The translations under genes and the position numbers were made by a program. A stretch of DNA of 64,000 nt, from NCBI GenBank assembly GCA_026008535.1, contig BRKX01000014.1:43778506-43842505 (forward strand). Reading direction: 5' to 3'. Below are positions 22,884 to 34,493 of this stretch, piece by piece. The notes beneath the pieces were generated by a model. The model was not told the origin of the DNA, ran no database searches, and saw only the letters and a program-made list of their open reading frames with translations. Each line of letters opens with the position of its first letter. Position 1 is the stretch's first letter. This DNA comes from Perilla frutescens. Lineage: Eukaryota; Streptophyta; Magnoliopsida; Lamiales; Lamiaceae.

Positions 22884-23531
22884 GTGAAAATCCCACGGTG
22901 TGAGCGTGAGAAAGAGAGAATTCTCCAGAGAGAAATAACTCGCAAGAATAAAATTAATATTATGAACAATATGTCTTGAAATACAATAGAAGCAACCCTT
23001 ATATAGTTGGGCCCAAAATAACATAAACCATAATTAATATCCTAAAAGAAATAAGGAATAAAATCATAAACACGCCACTTCCGGAACACGCCTCAACTGG
23101 GCGCGACACGAGCTTAGTCGCGCCACGAGTCGCGCTGTAGGTCACGCTCAGTCCAAAGCCAAACAGGCCGCGGGCGCGACCGGATCACTCGCGCCTCGGG
23201 TCGCGCTGTAGCTCGCGCTAATCCCAAAGCTCAGAACGTCACGGGTGTGATCGGATCCACTTGCGCCTCCACTTGCACTGACTGGCGTGACCGGCTGCTC
23301 GCATCCTGACTCGTATTGTAACTCGCGCCAATCCATTCCACAGCTCGAGATCACTGTCTTCCACTTGAGCTCAGGTTTCTCTTTTCCTACGGATCGCTTG
23401 GATGACTCTTGGCTCTAGACCTCTTGAATGAATCCATTGAGGCTCTCCTTGAACCTCTTAGCTCTTGATCTTGTCATCAGTCCCTCAGGCACCCTAAATG
23501 GTCAAGTCCTTCCTCGACTCGGGTTGTATCA
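22884..23531 (-). repeat. CRM element D 3' LTR, truncated
   Basis: 648 bp, aligned with 27208-27856 of the 5' LTR and missing the outer 178 bp or so. It has TATATAAGGGTTG near 22993-23005 (minus strand) and a CpG-rich block at 23101-23340 made of about three imperfect 71-73-bp units starting at 23101, 23174 and 23245 (words GCGCGAC, GTCGCGC, TGTAGCTCGCGC). Confidence 0.85.
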
Positions 23532-24928
23532 TTCCCCTCCTCTTGAAAATGATTTGTCCTCAAATCCAGCTCATCACATATATCAAAAGGGCTCAAGTCA
23601 GCAACATTAAATGAAGTACTGACATTATACTCACTTGAAAGATCCAGCTTGTACGCGTTGTCACTTATGCGCTCCACCACTTGAAATGGTCCATCGCCTC
23701 TTGGAAGTAACTTGGATCGTCGTTGTGATGGAAATCTCTTCTTCCGCATATGCAACCAAACCCAATCACCAGGCTCAAACACAACTTTCTTTCGCCCTTT
23801 GTTGGCCTTCATGGCATACGGCTCAGTGCGCCTCTCAATGTTTGCCCTTGCCTTCTCATGAATCTATCTAACAAAATCAGCATTCTTTTCTCCATCAAGG
23901 TTAGTATGCTCTTGCACAGGTGAAGGAATTAAATCCAAAGGAGTAATATGATTAAAACCATAAGCCACTTCAAATGGAGAAAATTGGGATGCAGAATGAA
24001 TAGATCGATTATATGTAAATTCAACATGCGGAAAACATTCTTCCCAAGTTTTTATGTTCTTTTTTATTAAGGCACACAATAATGTAGACAAAGTTCTATC
24101 AACTACCTAAGTCTGACCGTCAGTTTGGGGGTGACAATTAGTAGAAAATAGAAGTTTAGTACCTAACTTACACCACAAAGTCTTCCAAAAATAGCTTAAA
24201 AACTTGGCATCTCTATCAGACACTATCGTTCCAGGCATATCATGCAACCTGACAATTTCCTTAAAGAACAAATCAGCTATGTGGGATGCATCATTGGTTT
24301 TGTGACATGGAATGAAATGCACCATCTTGGAAAACCTATCAACAACCACAAATATGGAATCCCGACCACGTTTACTCCTAGGTAGACCTAGCACAAAATC
24401 CATAGAAATATCTGTCCAAGGACATGTAGATATAGGTAACGGAGTGTATAAATCATAGGGTTGGACTCTAGACTTAGCCTGTCGACAAGTAATACATTTA
24501 CTACAAATACGCTCCACATTACGTTTCATATGTGGCCAAAAAAATGTTCATGCAAAACAGATAAAGTTTTAGCCACACCAAAATGTCCCATCAAGCCACC
24601 ACCATGTGCTTCCAACAATAACAAATCACAGATATAACAATTAGACACACAGAATTTATTTTTCCGAAATAGATATCCATCATGCCTAAAAAACTTGCCA
24701 CTACCAGATTGTTCACATGCACTATAAAGTTCACCAAAGTCAGAATCTCCCACATACAAGCTTTTCAAACTCTCAAAACTAAGTAGCATAGCATCTAGAG
24801 TAGCAAGTAATGTGTACCTTCTAGAAAGTGCGTCGGCTACTACGTTCTCCTTCCCTTGCTTGTACTTGATGACGTATGGAAACGTCTCGATGAACTCCAT
24901 CCAACAAGCATGCCTCTTGTTCAGCTTG
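23477..24928 (-). pseudogene. CRM element D RNase H (end) and integrase
   Basis: From 24928 downward: RNase H tail (KYKQGKENVVADALSRR), HHCC zinc region (GGGLMGHFGVAKTL, CSKCITC), integrase core (TDISMDFVLG, IVSDRDAKF, CHPQTDGQT), then the C-terminal region (PGDWVWLHMRKKRFPSQRR, LLPRGDGPFQV, SFNVADLSPFDI). The catalytic Glu of the DD35E triad, expected straight after GQT, is replaced by TAG. The frame reaches the polypurine tract (23532-23549) and enters the 3' LTR in frame, where relatives continue with a TRSRAK peptide; here a stop at 23477 precedes it and the peptide follows in another frame. No chromodomain is seen. The sequence is cut at 24928 by the chromovirus LTR. Confidence 0.88.
23532..23549 (-). 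other. polypurine tract of D, inside the coding frame
   Basis: TTTTCAAGAGGAGGGGAA on the minus strand, directly before LTR start TGATACAAC, and simultaneously codons of the integrase C-terminus (FQEEGND). Confidence 0.8.
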
Positions 24929-26990
24929 TGTAACATCCCTGAATTTTAGAGAGTTCTCTAAATTTATTTAGAAGACTAAAGAAAATAATTGGAGCTAAAG
25001 TAAAGTAAAACAAATGTAAGTCGCGACCTTTTTGTGTATTTTATGTGAAAATCTATTTATGAGAGTTTGCATTTGTCTCCGGAAGATAGTCAATATTGGT
25101 CTTTTCTGGAATGTAACGACCTAAAGGAAGCTATTGGTGCTTTCAGAATTTTATTCTGACCTCTACAGAAGTCCCGTAATTGACAATCAAAAAGAAAAAA
25201 CCTGTGAATAGTAATTTCTGCGTGCGTTCGTGATTCGAAAAATTTGTGAAATCCTCCTCATTAATCTGAGACTTGTTCTATCAAGTCTATCTTATAGAAA
25301 ATGACCTAAGGAATCCGTTCGCTTTCATGGATTGCCAATCTGATGTGAATCGAACGCTCGGGAGCAAAATATGCTAGTTAAAAGGAATAGTAAAAATAAT
25401 TTTTAAAAGGGAATCTTTCTTCGATTTTCCTCAGACGACCTGCTCATTTTTCAAAGATAGGTTGGTTCAATAGTACTCGAGCCAACGAGTCTCCCGGTAT
25501 TTTCAGATTTTGTGTCTGAGGTCGTTTGGACCTCGACATTAAATAAAATAACTTTAATTGAATCCGGAAATCACTTTATCAGTATTTTATATCCGAAAAA
25601 GTTATACCCGCCCCAGAGCCACTTTTCCTATATATAGGGGGCTTAGGCATTCATTTCTCTTGCTCATCTCTCTCTCTTCTCTTCTCTTTCTTTCTCTAGT
25701 TCATGTTGACGAACGAGAGAAACCCCGGCCTGCGCCGAGTAAATCGCGCATGCTGGCCTAGGTTAAGTTCTGTTTGGGGGGGGTATTGCTGCGGGAGTAA
25801 CTGTCGAGCGCCGGAAGACTGCAGGAGAGCTGCCGCCGCCGCTGCCGTGGAAGGCCGGAAATCGCCACCGTCGCGCCGCCGTTTCGGATTTCTCGTTTCG
25901 ATCCAATTCTTATCCTTTATAGTTCAAATTTTAATATGTTGTGTATTTTAAATAGTGCTTCATTTCGTATGTTGGGTGCGTCGTCGTCCGGTGGCCGGAA
26001 ACCGGCGAAAATGCCGGAAAACGTGAAAAATAAAGGGACGCTGATCAGTTTCGATTTTTACCCATTTCGGATCGTCAAATTGTAAAAGTTTCTTCAGTAA
26101 AGTTGCTCGAAAAATTATTTTCTATATGACTACCAAGTTTCAGAATTTTCCGATAAGTTTTGATTAAAGTCGATTATTTTAATCAGACGGTTATTTTTAT
26201 AACTAGAGCATGTGATTTCAGAAAATTCTGAAAATGGTTTAGTTTAATAAAAATATATGTGGGGTCATGCCTGATTATTTTCATAATTTTTGGACCAGTA
26301 AAAAATGCAATCGAGGTTTGCTGTGAAAAAAATGAGTAAAATGGCAAGTTACGGAAAGTGACCTCTGTCAAATCTTTTGGTTTCATTAAATCAGAAATTA
26401 TATTTTGGAATTTATTTCCTTCTATGTGGAAGTTTTACGAGGTCTCTATAGTCGTGCATTCTTTGTTGAAATATAATTAAAGTGAATAAAAGCTCCAATT
26501 AAATTAAAGTCGAGTTCTAAAAATTAGAGCAGTTGTCCTAAAATAAGGTTTGACCTTGTAGGACATGTTGAGCCTGTCAGGGAAGCTGACGAATGAGTAT
26601 CGAGAAATTTGATCACCTGAGTTGATCTAATCGAGGTGGGTTTATTTATAAAACCTATCTATATTTGAGTTATTAACTCATAAATGTGATAGTCATAGTT
26701 AGAATATCCAAATAAAATATTTGAGAAATTATCTGCTCAAGTCTCTGCTAGAGTAATAGTATTATACTGTTGTATAAATAATGAGAACATAATATTATAC
26801 TGCTGTATAATTATTGAGAACATAGATTATGCTTCATCATAATTATTGAGAATATAGATTATGATTTATCACAATAAATGAATATAGATTATGCTTCGAC
26901 ATAATTAGATAGAACAAATTATGCCTTGTCATAACTAAAGTCTATGGATTAAGAGTTAAGGTTAGAGTTTAAAGTTCAAAGTATATAGAT
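24929..26990 (+). repeat. chromovirus LTR, plus orientation, right end lost
   Basis: Starts cleanly with TGTAACATCCCTGAATTTT in the RNase H of D. Its interior matches the reverse complements of 38356-41705 and 52463-55346 (for example the block around 25470-25560). A TATA box CTATATATAGGG at about 25630 is followed by a CT-rich stretch (25660-25700). The left flank GCTTG has no matching copy on the right and the usual CTACA end is absent, so the right end was deleted together with D sequence. The right limit is approximate. Confidence 0.7.
26745..26960 (+). repeat. degenerate short tandem repeats
   Basis: Units of roughly 30 bp built on ATTATTGAGAACATAGATTATGCTT, about six copies, most diverged at the right. 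It lies in the last part of the truncated chromovirus LTR. Confidence 0.6.
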
Positions 26991-27010
26991 TAAGGTTAGA
27001 GTTTACAAAG

Positions 27011-27027
27011 CCGAAGCTTTGATACCA
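27011..27027 (-). other. primer-binding site of CRM element D
   Basis: TGGTATCAAAGCTTCGG on the minus strand, two bases from the 5' LTR; nearly the same as in element F (46766 onward). Variant of the initiator tRNA-Met site. Confidence 0.85.
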
Positions 27028-27029
27028 CT

Positions 27030-27856
27030 TGATGCGATCCTCCCGGAGTATCAGGTTACAACGGTGGAATTGGGAAAAATCTCGAACCTAGCTTCACAAC
27101 GATGTTGAACCATGAATCAATCGAATCTGCAACCCGCTATCAATTGGAAACACGGACCCGAAACTAATGGTGATGCCACAAACATCTATGGATGGACTGC
27201 TTGATAAGTCGGTGAAAATCCCACAGTGTGTGCGTGAGAAAGAGAGAATTCTCCAGAGAGAAATAACTCGCAAGAATAAAATTAATATTATGAATAATCT
27301 GTTTTGAATTATAATAGAAGCAACCCTTATATATTAGGGCCCAAAATAACATAAACCATTATTAATATCCTAAAAGAAATAAGGAATAAAATCATAAACA
27401 CGCCACTTTCAGAACACGCCTCAACTGGGTGCGACACGGGCTCAGTCGCGCCCCAAGTCGCGCTAGAGGTTGCCCTCAGTCCAAAGCCAAACAGGTTGCG
27501 AGTGCGATCGGGTCGCGCTGTAGCTCGCGCCAATCCCAAAGCTCAGAACGTCGCGGGAGCGACCGGGTCCACTCACGCCTCCACTCGCGCTATAGCTCGC
27601 ACCAACTGGCGCGACTGGCTACTCGCATCCTGACTCACACTATAACTCACGCCAGTCCATTCTACAGCTCGAGATCACTATCTTTCACTTAAGCTCAGGT
27701 TCCTCTCCTCCCACAGGTCGCTTAGACGACTCTTGGCTCCAGACCTCTTGAATGAATCTATTGAGGCTCTCCTTAAACCTCTTAGCTCTGGATCTTGTCA
27801 TCGGTCCCTCAGACACCCTAATTGGTTCAAGTCCTTCCTCGACTCGAGTCGTATCA
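27030..27856 (-). repeat. CRM element D 5' LTR (complete)
   Basis: 827 bp, plus-strand TGATGCGATCC to GAGTCGTATCA. Contains the CpG-rich repeats (about 27425-27650) and TATATAAGGGTTG (minus strand, about 27322-27335). Confidence 0.88.
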
Positions 27857-28228
27857 CAAAGTGAAGGAATCGACTTCGATGAAACATTTGCACCGGTGGT
27901 AGACTGGAAGCAATCAAACTGTATCTAGCTTATGCAACTCACTACAACTTGATGTCAAGAGTGCATTTTTTCAAGGAAAACTCAAGGAAGATGTATACAT
28001 GGAGCAACCTCCAGGCTTTCAAATCAGGAATTGAGTCTACAAACTGATGAAAGCTCTCTATGGGTTAAAGCAAGCTCCTTAAGCTTGGTATAAGAATCTT
28101 ACCAAGTTTCTATTGAAGACTGGTTTTCAGAAAGGAACCATTGATCGTACTGTATTCCGAATAGAACAATCAACTTAAATCTTAATGATACAAATCTATA
28201 TGGATGATATCATCTTCGGGTCAAAGAG
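27857..28228 (+). pseudogene. SIRE-like copia RT, first half
   Basis: Translates, with one frameshift and several stops, as QSEGIDFDETFAPVV, LEAIKLYLAYATHYN, SAFFQGKLKEDVYMEQPPGFQ, ALYGLKQAP and IYMDDIIFGSKS, the conserved front half of a SIRE-type copia RT including the catalytic YxDD. It is interrupted at TCAAAGAG; the reading resumes at 45384 with the next residues (SKDLYTQFAQLMQSEFEMS). The left end is cut by element D. Too damaged to function. Confidence 0.85.
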
Positions 28229-28868
28229 TGATGTGATCTCAAGGGTGTCGAGAACACAAAATAAAAAAATTACACAGATAAGGAACATAACTCACGATGA
28301 CTTATAAGGATTCAATACCAATAAGTTAATCTAGACTCAATAAATCAAAGTGTGGAATTAAATAAACTATAGAACTCGAAGAGTATATAAGCTGAATAAA
28401 ACACAAACAATATGCTGAATAGACTTGAATAAATAGACACTTAGAATACCTAGATAATGACTGAAACCAAGCAAAACACAATACTAAATTTATCTAGATG
28501 AATCGGCTAGGACAAAATTAGGGTTAGACGAATTATGGAAGTTCTTACGTGATAAATATGAAGATGGAAACGTTAAGAAGATGATGATTGAATGACAGAT
28601 TGTTGATGATGAATGGCGATGTTGTTGCTGAAGTAGAAGAAATAGATCTTACTCGAACCCCGTCGATTGAAGACGAAACGCGATTTATCGAACTACTCCG
28701 GATTACCAATTCCCCCTAGAACTTGATGGAACTAGAAAGAACCTTGATAGGACTAAAGACTTGCTAGATCAATAGAACTTGGAATTTAGGGTTTGATCAA
28801 TAGAAGATCAATGAGACAATTGAGAATTTAATTCTTTGATTCATGGAACGTTTGAATTACAAATAAAA
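28229..28868 (-). repeat. candidate solo LTR X, left part
   Basis: Begins TGATGTGATCTC straight after AAGAG (28224-28228); its presumed other end (...CTTCATCA, 45383) is followed by AAGAG at 45384-45388. The TGATG/CATCA ends and 5-bp duplication fit an LTR of roughly 1.04 kb, split by element E. On the minus strand it would start TGATGAAGAATCG and end GATCACATCA, similar to CRM LTR ends. No second LTR or coding part is visible, so a solo LTR is inferred. Confidence 0.45.
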
Positions 28869-29424
28869 TAATACCCAGAAATTTTATTATCTAAATTTAA
28901 TTATGAATATACATCTAATAGTTAGAATAAGTGATATATCCAAAACTTTTATCTATTAAAAGAATGGTCTATGTTACCCTTAAGAGTAAGTTAGGGAAGA
29001 AAATAGACTCTTATAATTTTTATTTTTTTTAAAGTAGAAATTGATTTAATATCGTTTATATACAAATGCACACATATGTATTGTACATATACATAGTAAT
29101 TAATTAAAATAAAACGATATATATATATATATAGCCTTAATTAGTTGCATAACTATTTTTTTTTCCGCAATCATGAATTTTGCACCTTTATATATATTAT
29201 ATATAAATATATACTTACACACATATGCATAGTATGTTTATATACGTGTATATATATATATATGTTGCATCTTGTAGTATTAAGTGTAGTTGATATATAC
29301 TAAATTAATATTGAGGTGAGATGTCTACTATATAGCTAGACTAATAGGTGGTGACCAATCAACACAACTAGGTGATGTATCTGGAGTATATCAACTAAGT
29401 GATGAGTCATACACTAATTAAATT
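28869..29424 (+). repeat. element E 5' LTR, first part
   Basis: Matches 42601-43170 nearly base for base after a damaged first dozen bases (AATACCCAG for AATACCCTA). Ends at the MULE target site AATTAAATT (29416-29424). Confidence 0.88.
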
Positions 29425-32400
29425 GGGTGTTTCTATATACACCACCAAATTTTTTATATGCACCACATTTACTTAATACACCACACTCTTAAAAAAATTT
29501 CATTCTTTTTTACTTCATACACCACATCTATTTTCCATTTTTACCCTCTTTGAAAAATAATTCAAAACAATTTAATTAAAAAAAAAGGACAGAAAAAGAC
29601 CCTATTGCCGCCGCAGTGCCCCTTCTTACCGCCGCCGCAACCATTTTCTCAACTTCTGCTTTAATTTTCTCCACTCAAGCACTTCATGTCCTTTGGCTCA
29701 TCTTATTCTTTGATTAATATTCCTCCATTGCAAAACTATATATCATCAACCAATGCCATAATTTTAAAATTGCATTCAAACCCCGTTTTGAATTCCACCA
29801 AAACTTTTGCCTTGAACTGGATTTTTCGAAGTAGAGTATGAACTTCGAAAATTATTTTTCGAACACGCTACACTGTTCGAAAAATAATTTCTAGTCTCAT
29901 CAATATTTTCAAAAAATAAATTCTGAACATGAATTATTTTTCGAATATGCACAATACATTCCAAAGAATAATTTTCCAGTCTATATGACGTGCTTTAGAC
30001 TGGATTTTTTGAACGAGCTTAAAATTAAATTTAATCGATATGTTCGAAGTGGATTTGGTGGCATGGGAGAAATTGACGCACTACAATGTTGGATCAGGTG
30101 GAGGGCTGGTGAAAGAAGTTCTTAGGAGTCGTAGAAATGGATGATGAGTCCCAACCGTGGAGGGTGAGTTGGTGTAACGCCCCAAACTATTCCGTTTGGC
30201 CACGTCACTTAACAAATAATTCATTTACTTACATTTGCGTTCTCATAATAAATTGAGAGGAAGCTAGGGTCAAATAGCATAATGAGGTATAACATCATAA
30301 TCTACCATGTCACATAGCATCGTATTTAACGGAAGCATAGAATAAACCCATCCACATCATTCATACAGTCACCTAACCTATCGGGTTCATAGGTCTTAGA
30401 CGACCCGCCCGTCTAGCACCCTAAATTAGCAAACATAGCATAGGAATTCAATGACTTATATTTACACAACATAGGCTCCTAGGTCAATCGACCCGCCTTT
30501 AAAACATTGACATATTATATCAAGCTAAATACAATCACAACTACAAAAATCGAGCTAATCCCATTCCCAACAAATGTTAATCATAAAACAAATAGGTCGA
30601 TCAATAAAATTATCATAATATGCGTATTCAAAAGTATGAAAAGTAAACACAATCTTGTGGGGGTTCTTTTGTGTTCACAACGCTCCTACACGAGCCTCGA
30701 CTCCTCAACCTGAAATTCATTGAATGAATGGGGTGAGTATTTAACAACATACTCAGTGGGGAACACTGCAAACAGTTATAGCTAATTGTACAAGTGAAAA
30801 TATAAGATATGGACTTTTCTTTTCTTTGTGGAGACTAGTCTCAACCCCGTAGGGTCTAAACATCATGATGCCCACGTTAATGAACATCTTTGGCCCTGTA
30901 GGGATGCCCGCAGACATACTACCCCCCAGGGAGGATGTTAACAGGTCTATGTTCGATCCCAAAGGATCTCTGCCCTGAAGGGTCTCTTTGTCGACCCCGA
31001 AGGATCTCTTTCATTCACCGGTCCGAAGACCCTTCATACATATACAATCAAAGCACAACAATAACTATAACCTTACACGTGTTCACAGTTTAGAGTTACC
31101 CCAACTTAGGAGACGCTTTCACAATTTCTCAACCTTTGAAATACTTCTTGGCCGTGCACAAGTCGTCCTCCTCGAACCCCAATACGTCACCTAGCACCTT
31201 TTAATCCTCTTTTCATTTTAGATGTCGAGTTATACAATCAAATCATAATTTTTGACCAAACTCAAGATATACTTTGCTTTAAGGTCTTTAAAAATATCCA
31301 TATACACAAACATGGATATACAAACTCACAACATGATTTTGGACTCAAAATACTCATTAAAACCCTTTGAAGCATTTAATCGAGCACATTACGTGCATCC
31401 ATTTAAACCACAAGCACATAACTCAATTTAAATCATTTAAACCCAACATTTCAAACACAAACACCTTCATCCTAGAGCTCTAACATACTTCAAAATCAAC
31501 CCCAAACAACCAACACAACATCTCCAAACAATTATCAACAAATCAAGGGAAATTAGGGCAAAAATCCAATCTTTATCAACAATGAACATGGAGATTTCAA
31601 TTTTAACATCACATATAGCTTCAATGGAGTGAATAAACCATATGTTTGAGATATCAAAGCAAGAAGATCAACAAAATCGAAAATCCTCAAATTTGGATAA
31701 CAAACCCTAGTTTCCAAAACAACAAGAAATGGGTGTTTAATCCCCAAGAAGGAGAGGTGTAGAGGTTACCTTTGTTGATGGATGATGATGGTGGATTACA
31801 CTTCAAAAGTTGAAGAATTTTGAGAGAGAAATGAGGAGAAAATCGCCCATTCTTGGTTGAAAGAAATGAGGGCAAAAATGACTAAGTGTTGCATTTTTAA
31901 AGAAATCCGGAAGGAAAATTCCCGAACCCGCGCGACCGCGCAACCCCCGCGACCGAGGAACCCATCTCTCAGCCAACGCTCCCCGCGAGCACGCGGCCCC
32001 CGCGGGTGCGCGTCTCTCGCCAGCCCCGCGGGCGCGGGGCGTGCCCAAAACAACCTTTAAACTAAAATCAACTCTCGGACATTTCCGACTCCATTTTTCT
32101 TTAAATTTTCCAAAGCACTTTTAATACACACCAAAAATCAACTCTCAGCGTTAGGGTGTTCAAGGTTTTGACAAACAAAACTCAATGCAATAACACGCAT
32201 TCATTATCATATAACTCGACACTTTAGTATTAAAATTCAAACTATGTTATACACTCAGTATAACATCACTGTGCTGTGACGTATCGGCTCAAGTAGAACA
32301 ACCTGCATTAAATCAACGGCATAATACAAACATACTCACATGATTAATATTCAAATAATATCAATTTCAAAACCATTTTCCAAAAATTATAATTCATAAT

Positions 32401-32645
32401 TTAGAAAAAGGGACGGGGTATCACAGTTGGGCTTGGCGGATGTGGGTGGCGGCACCGCCGTATTAGACGGAACTTGTGAGTGCTATAGGCGAAGAGGAAG
32501 ATACATTCAGAGAAGAAGAAAATAATTTTACTAAGATTTTTTTTAAGTAAAAAGGGTATTTAAGTAAAAAATAATAACTATTTATTTTTAATTAAATTTA
32601 ATAGTGGTGTATATTGAAAAAATAGTGGTGCAAATAGCAATACCC
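29425..32645. mobile_element. non-autonomous Mutator-like element (MULE) with a solo LTR inside
   Basis: 3221 bp flanked by a perfect 9-bp duplication AATTAAATT (29416-29424, 32646-32654); the empty site exists in the 3' LTR of E (about 43160). The terminal inverted repeats are imperfect: GGGTGTTTCTATATACACCA against GGGTATTGCTATTTGCACCA, each followed by several CACCAC words. Nine-bp duplications are typical of MULEs. Subtracting the solo LTR and its duplication leaves about 960 bp with no transposase. GC-rich patches (about 29605-29645 and 32430-32465) stand out from the AT-rich ends and could be captured or palindromic sequence. The frame 29776-29964 is not convincing. Confidence 0.8.
30173..32425 (+). 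repeat. solo LTR of a chromovirus, inside the MULE
   Basis: 2253 bp, TGTAACGCCCC to GGGGTATCACA, flanked by perfect GTTGG duplications (30168-30172, 32426-32430). It has no coding region and no second LTR, hence a solo LTR left by LTR-LTR recombination. It contains the conserved block (30708-30761) and a CpG-rich island at about 31925-32045. Short frames such as 30753-30962 and 31796-32060 have no family match. The block order matches minus-oriented copies, so the element strand is less sure than the boundaries. Confidence 0.85.
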
Positions 32646-34474
32646 AATTAAATTACTAAGTATAAAAAGAAAGTTGCAATGGTTTTAGTTGGTTTTCAAC
32701 CTAATGGCAATGAAAAGAAATTCCGATCTATTTACATTGAAAATAAGTAAATTTTATCTGAGTTGAAGGTAAATCTTTTAGTTATTTCGGTGATTTATTT
32801 TTCTTAAAGCACTCATATATCAATTACTCATATTCATAATTTGATTTCTGAACATGAACTAATATGTATCGAAAGTTATTTTATTTTTTTGTAATTATTT
32901 TTGTACCAAAATAACCAAATTATATTTATATTATATATATATATGTATATATGTATCTTATCATCTGTACATCATCGCCGAATTAAATTAATTCATAGTG
33001 TATGCTAAATCTATTTTTTTTCTCATTGATTAAAAACAGAGCATCTAGTTTTGTATATTTAATTAGTGTTTATACATGTTCTTTAACAAACTTCACTAAT
33101 CCCGTAAACACAAATTTAAGCTAATTAAAGCATGAAAAATTGATTGTTTTCAAAACTATTAATATTAATAATTAAAATTAGATTGTATTTAATATGATTA
33201 AAAGATTATTAGCAAATTGAGATTCCGTTCTAAGATTTATATTGGTACAGAGAAAGGATTCGATTTGATCTAACTAGTTATAAAAGTTATAGATTTGTAG
33301 TTTAGCTAGAATAAAATTTGTATTACCAGTAAATTAATTAATGTTCAAAGTAGTTCAATATTTTAAAATTATCAGATTATGGTAATGTGCATATGTTATA
33401 TTTTCTTCAGGTCGAGACAATGGATTTAATTAGGTACCAATAGTAATTAGTGAATTAAAATTTCTTTTTGTGAAATAACTATATTTTAAATGTCTAATAA
33501 AATAATAGAGTTGATCAAATATATATTAAAAGCAATATTAGGGATTGAGTTTTTGATATGGGTCATTTAGTTAAACTAAGCAAAAACTGGGTATTGTAGG
33601 CCTAGAAGAGCTAGCAGAACCTAAGCAAAACCAACCCAAAATTTGAAAGATTATCTTCTATTCAGGTGGGCTATACTATATCTTTGCAAATTATATCTTT
33701 CGAGTTATTAAGCTCTATTTTGCTAAAATTGCATATGTAACATATCTGTGTTAAATATTTACGTGCTATTGTATGTTGTGGGAGTCTCATACACCATGCG
33801 ATGTGTCAATGTGAGTAGCTACAGTATTCATGCATTATTCGTCATGCCCTACTCCTTGTCGGTGAGACTAAAATGAAACACTTATTGGTTACACTCATTG
33901 GGTATAATATGACAATACTCAACTTTACGCATTGGTGATGTAGTATGGGTTGCGGGCAGTGACTGGTTATACTCTAAAGTGCTTCACGATAAAATATTTT
34001 GGTGAACTTAGGTTGCTTTCAATTTTAAAATCTCTTAAGCTTCACTATCTGCATGTACACAGATAGATTACTTTAACAAAATGATTTGCATAACTTGAAT
34101 TGTGAAAACTTGCCCACTGAGTGCATTAGTACTCAACCCAAATATTTCCAAACATTTTCAGGTCTGTAGGCTGGCGCGTGGACATGACGATGCTGAGACA
34201 TGGGCTTTTGTTATTTTTCTATTTCTCACTGTCTCTTTTTGTTAAGTATCTTGTTAATAATGGAGCTTCCGCACTTATAATATTTTTTTGTTAAACGCTA
34301 AGAATTATAGTCCTAGTGTTATGGATAAGTATATGTTATATTATAAAGCATGTTTGGTTGTTCTTAGTCTTCTGTTGAGTTCTCTTTGACCAGGTTACCC
34401 TCTTTCTTTCCCACTTCTTAATTCCCACCCCCGTGGCGTCCATTTCCACGGTCTTTCGGGATCCAGGCGCTACA
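32646..34474 (+). repeat. element E 5' LTR, remainder
   Basis: Starts with the second AATTAAATT and matches 43165-44985. Ends GATCCAGGCGCTACA. Carries the conserved LTR block at 34111-34164. Confidence 0.9.
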
Positions 34475-34477
34475 AAG

Positions 34478-34493
34478 TGGTATCAGAGCCAGG
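34478..34493 (+). other. primer-binding site of element E
   Basis: TGGTATCAGAGCCAGG, three bases after the LTR end; initiator tRNA-Met type, usual for chromoviruses. Confidence 0.92.

Larger units (their letters stand above)
22884..27856 (-). mobile_element. CRM-type gypsy element D (internally deleted)
   Basis: Minus-strand Ty3/gypsy element: truncated 3' LTR (22884-23531), integrase and RNase H remnant (23477-24928), a chromovirus LTR piece in place of RT, PR and gag (24929 to about 26990), primer site (27011-27027) and 5' LTR (27030-27856). CRM assignment is from the integrase sequence (SMDFVLGLPRSKRGRDSIF, CHPQTDGQT, FNVADLSPFD) and the TGAT...ATCA LTR ends with coding continued into the LTR. 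The right flank CAAAG (27857-27861) is its remaining target-site copy, inside SIRE-like RT. Confidence 0.82.

Noticed and set aside
23148..23354. 68-codon minus-strand frame as a separate gene
   Set aside because: It lies in the D LTR in the frame of the LTR-encoded integrase tail and the CpG-rich repeats; no independent start or context.
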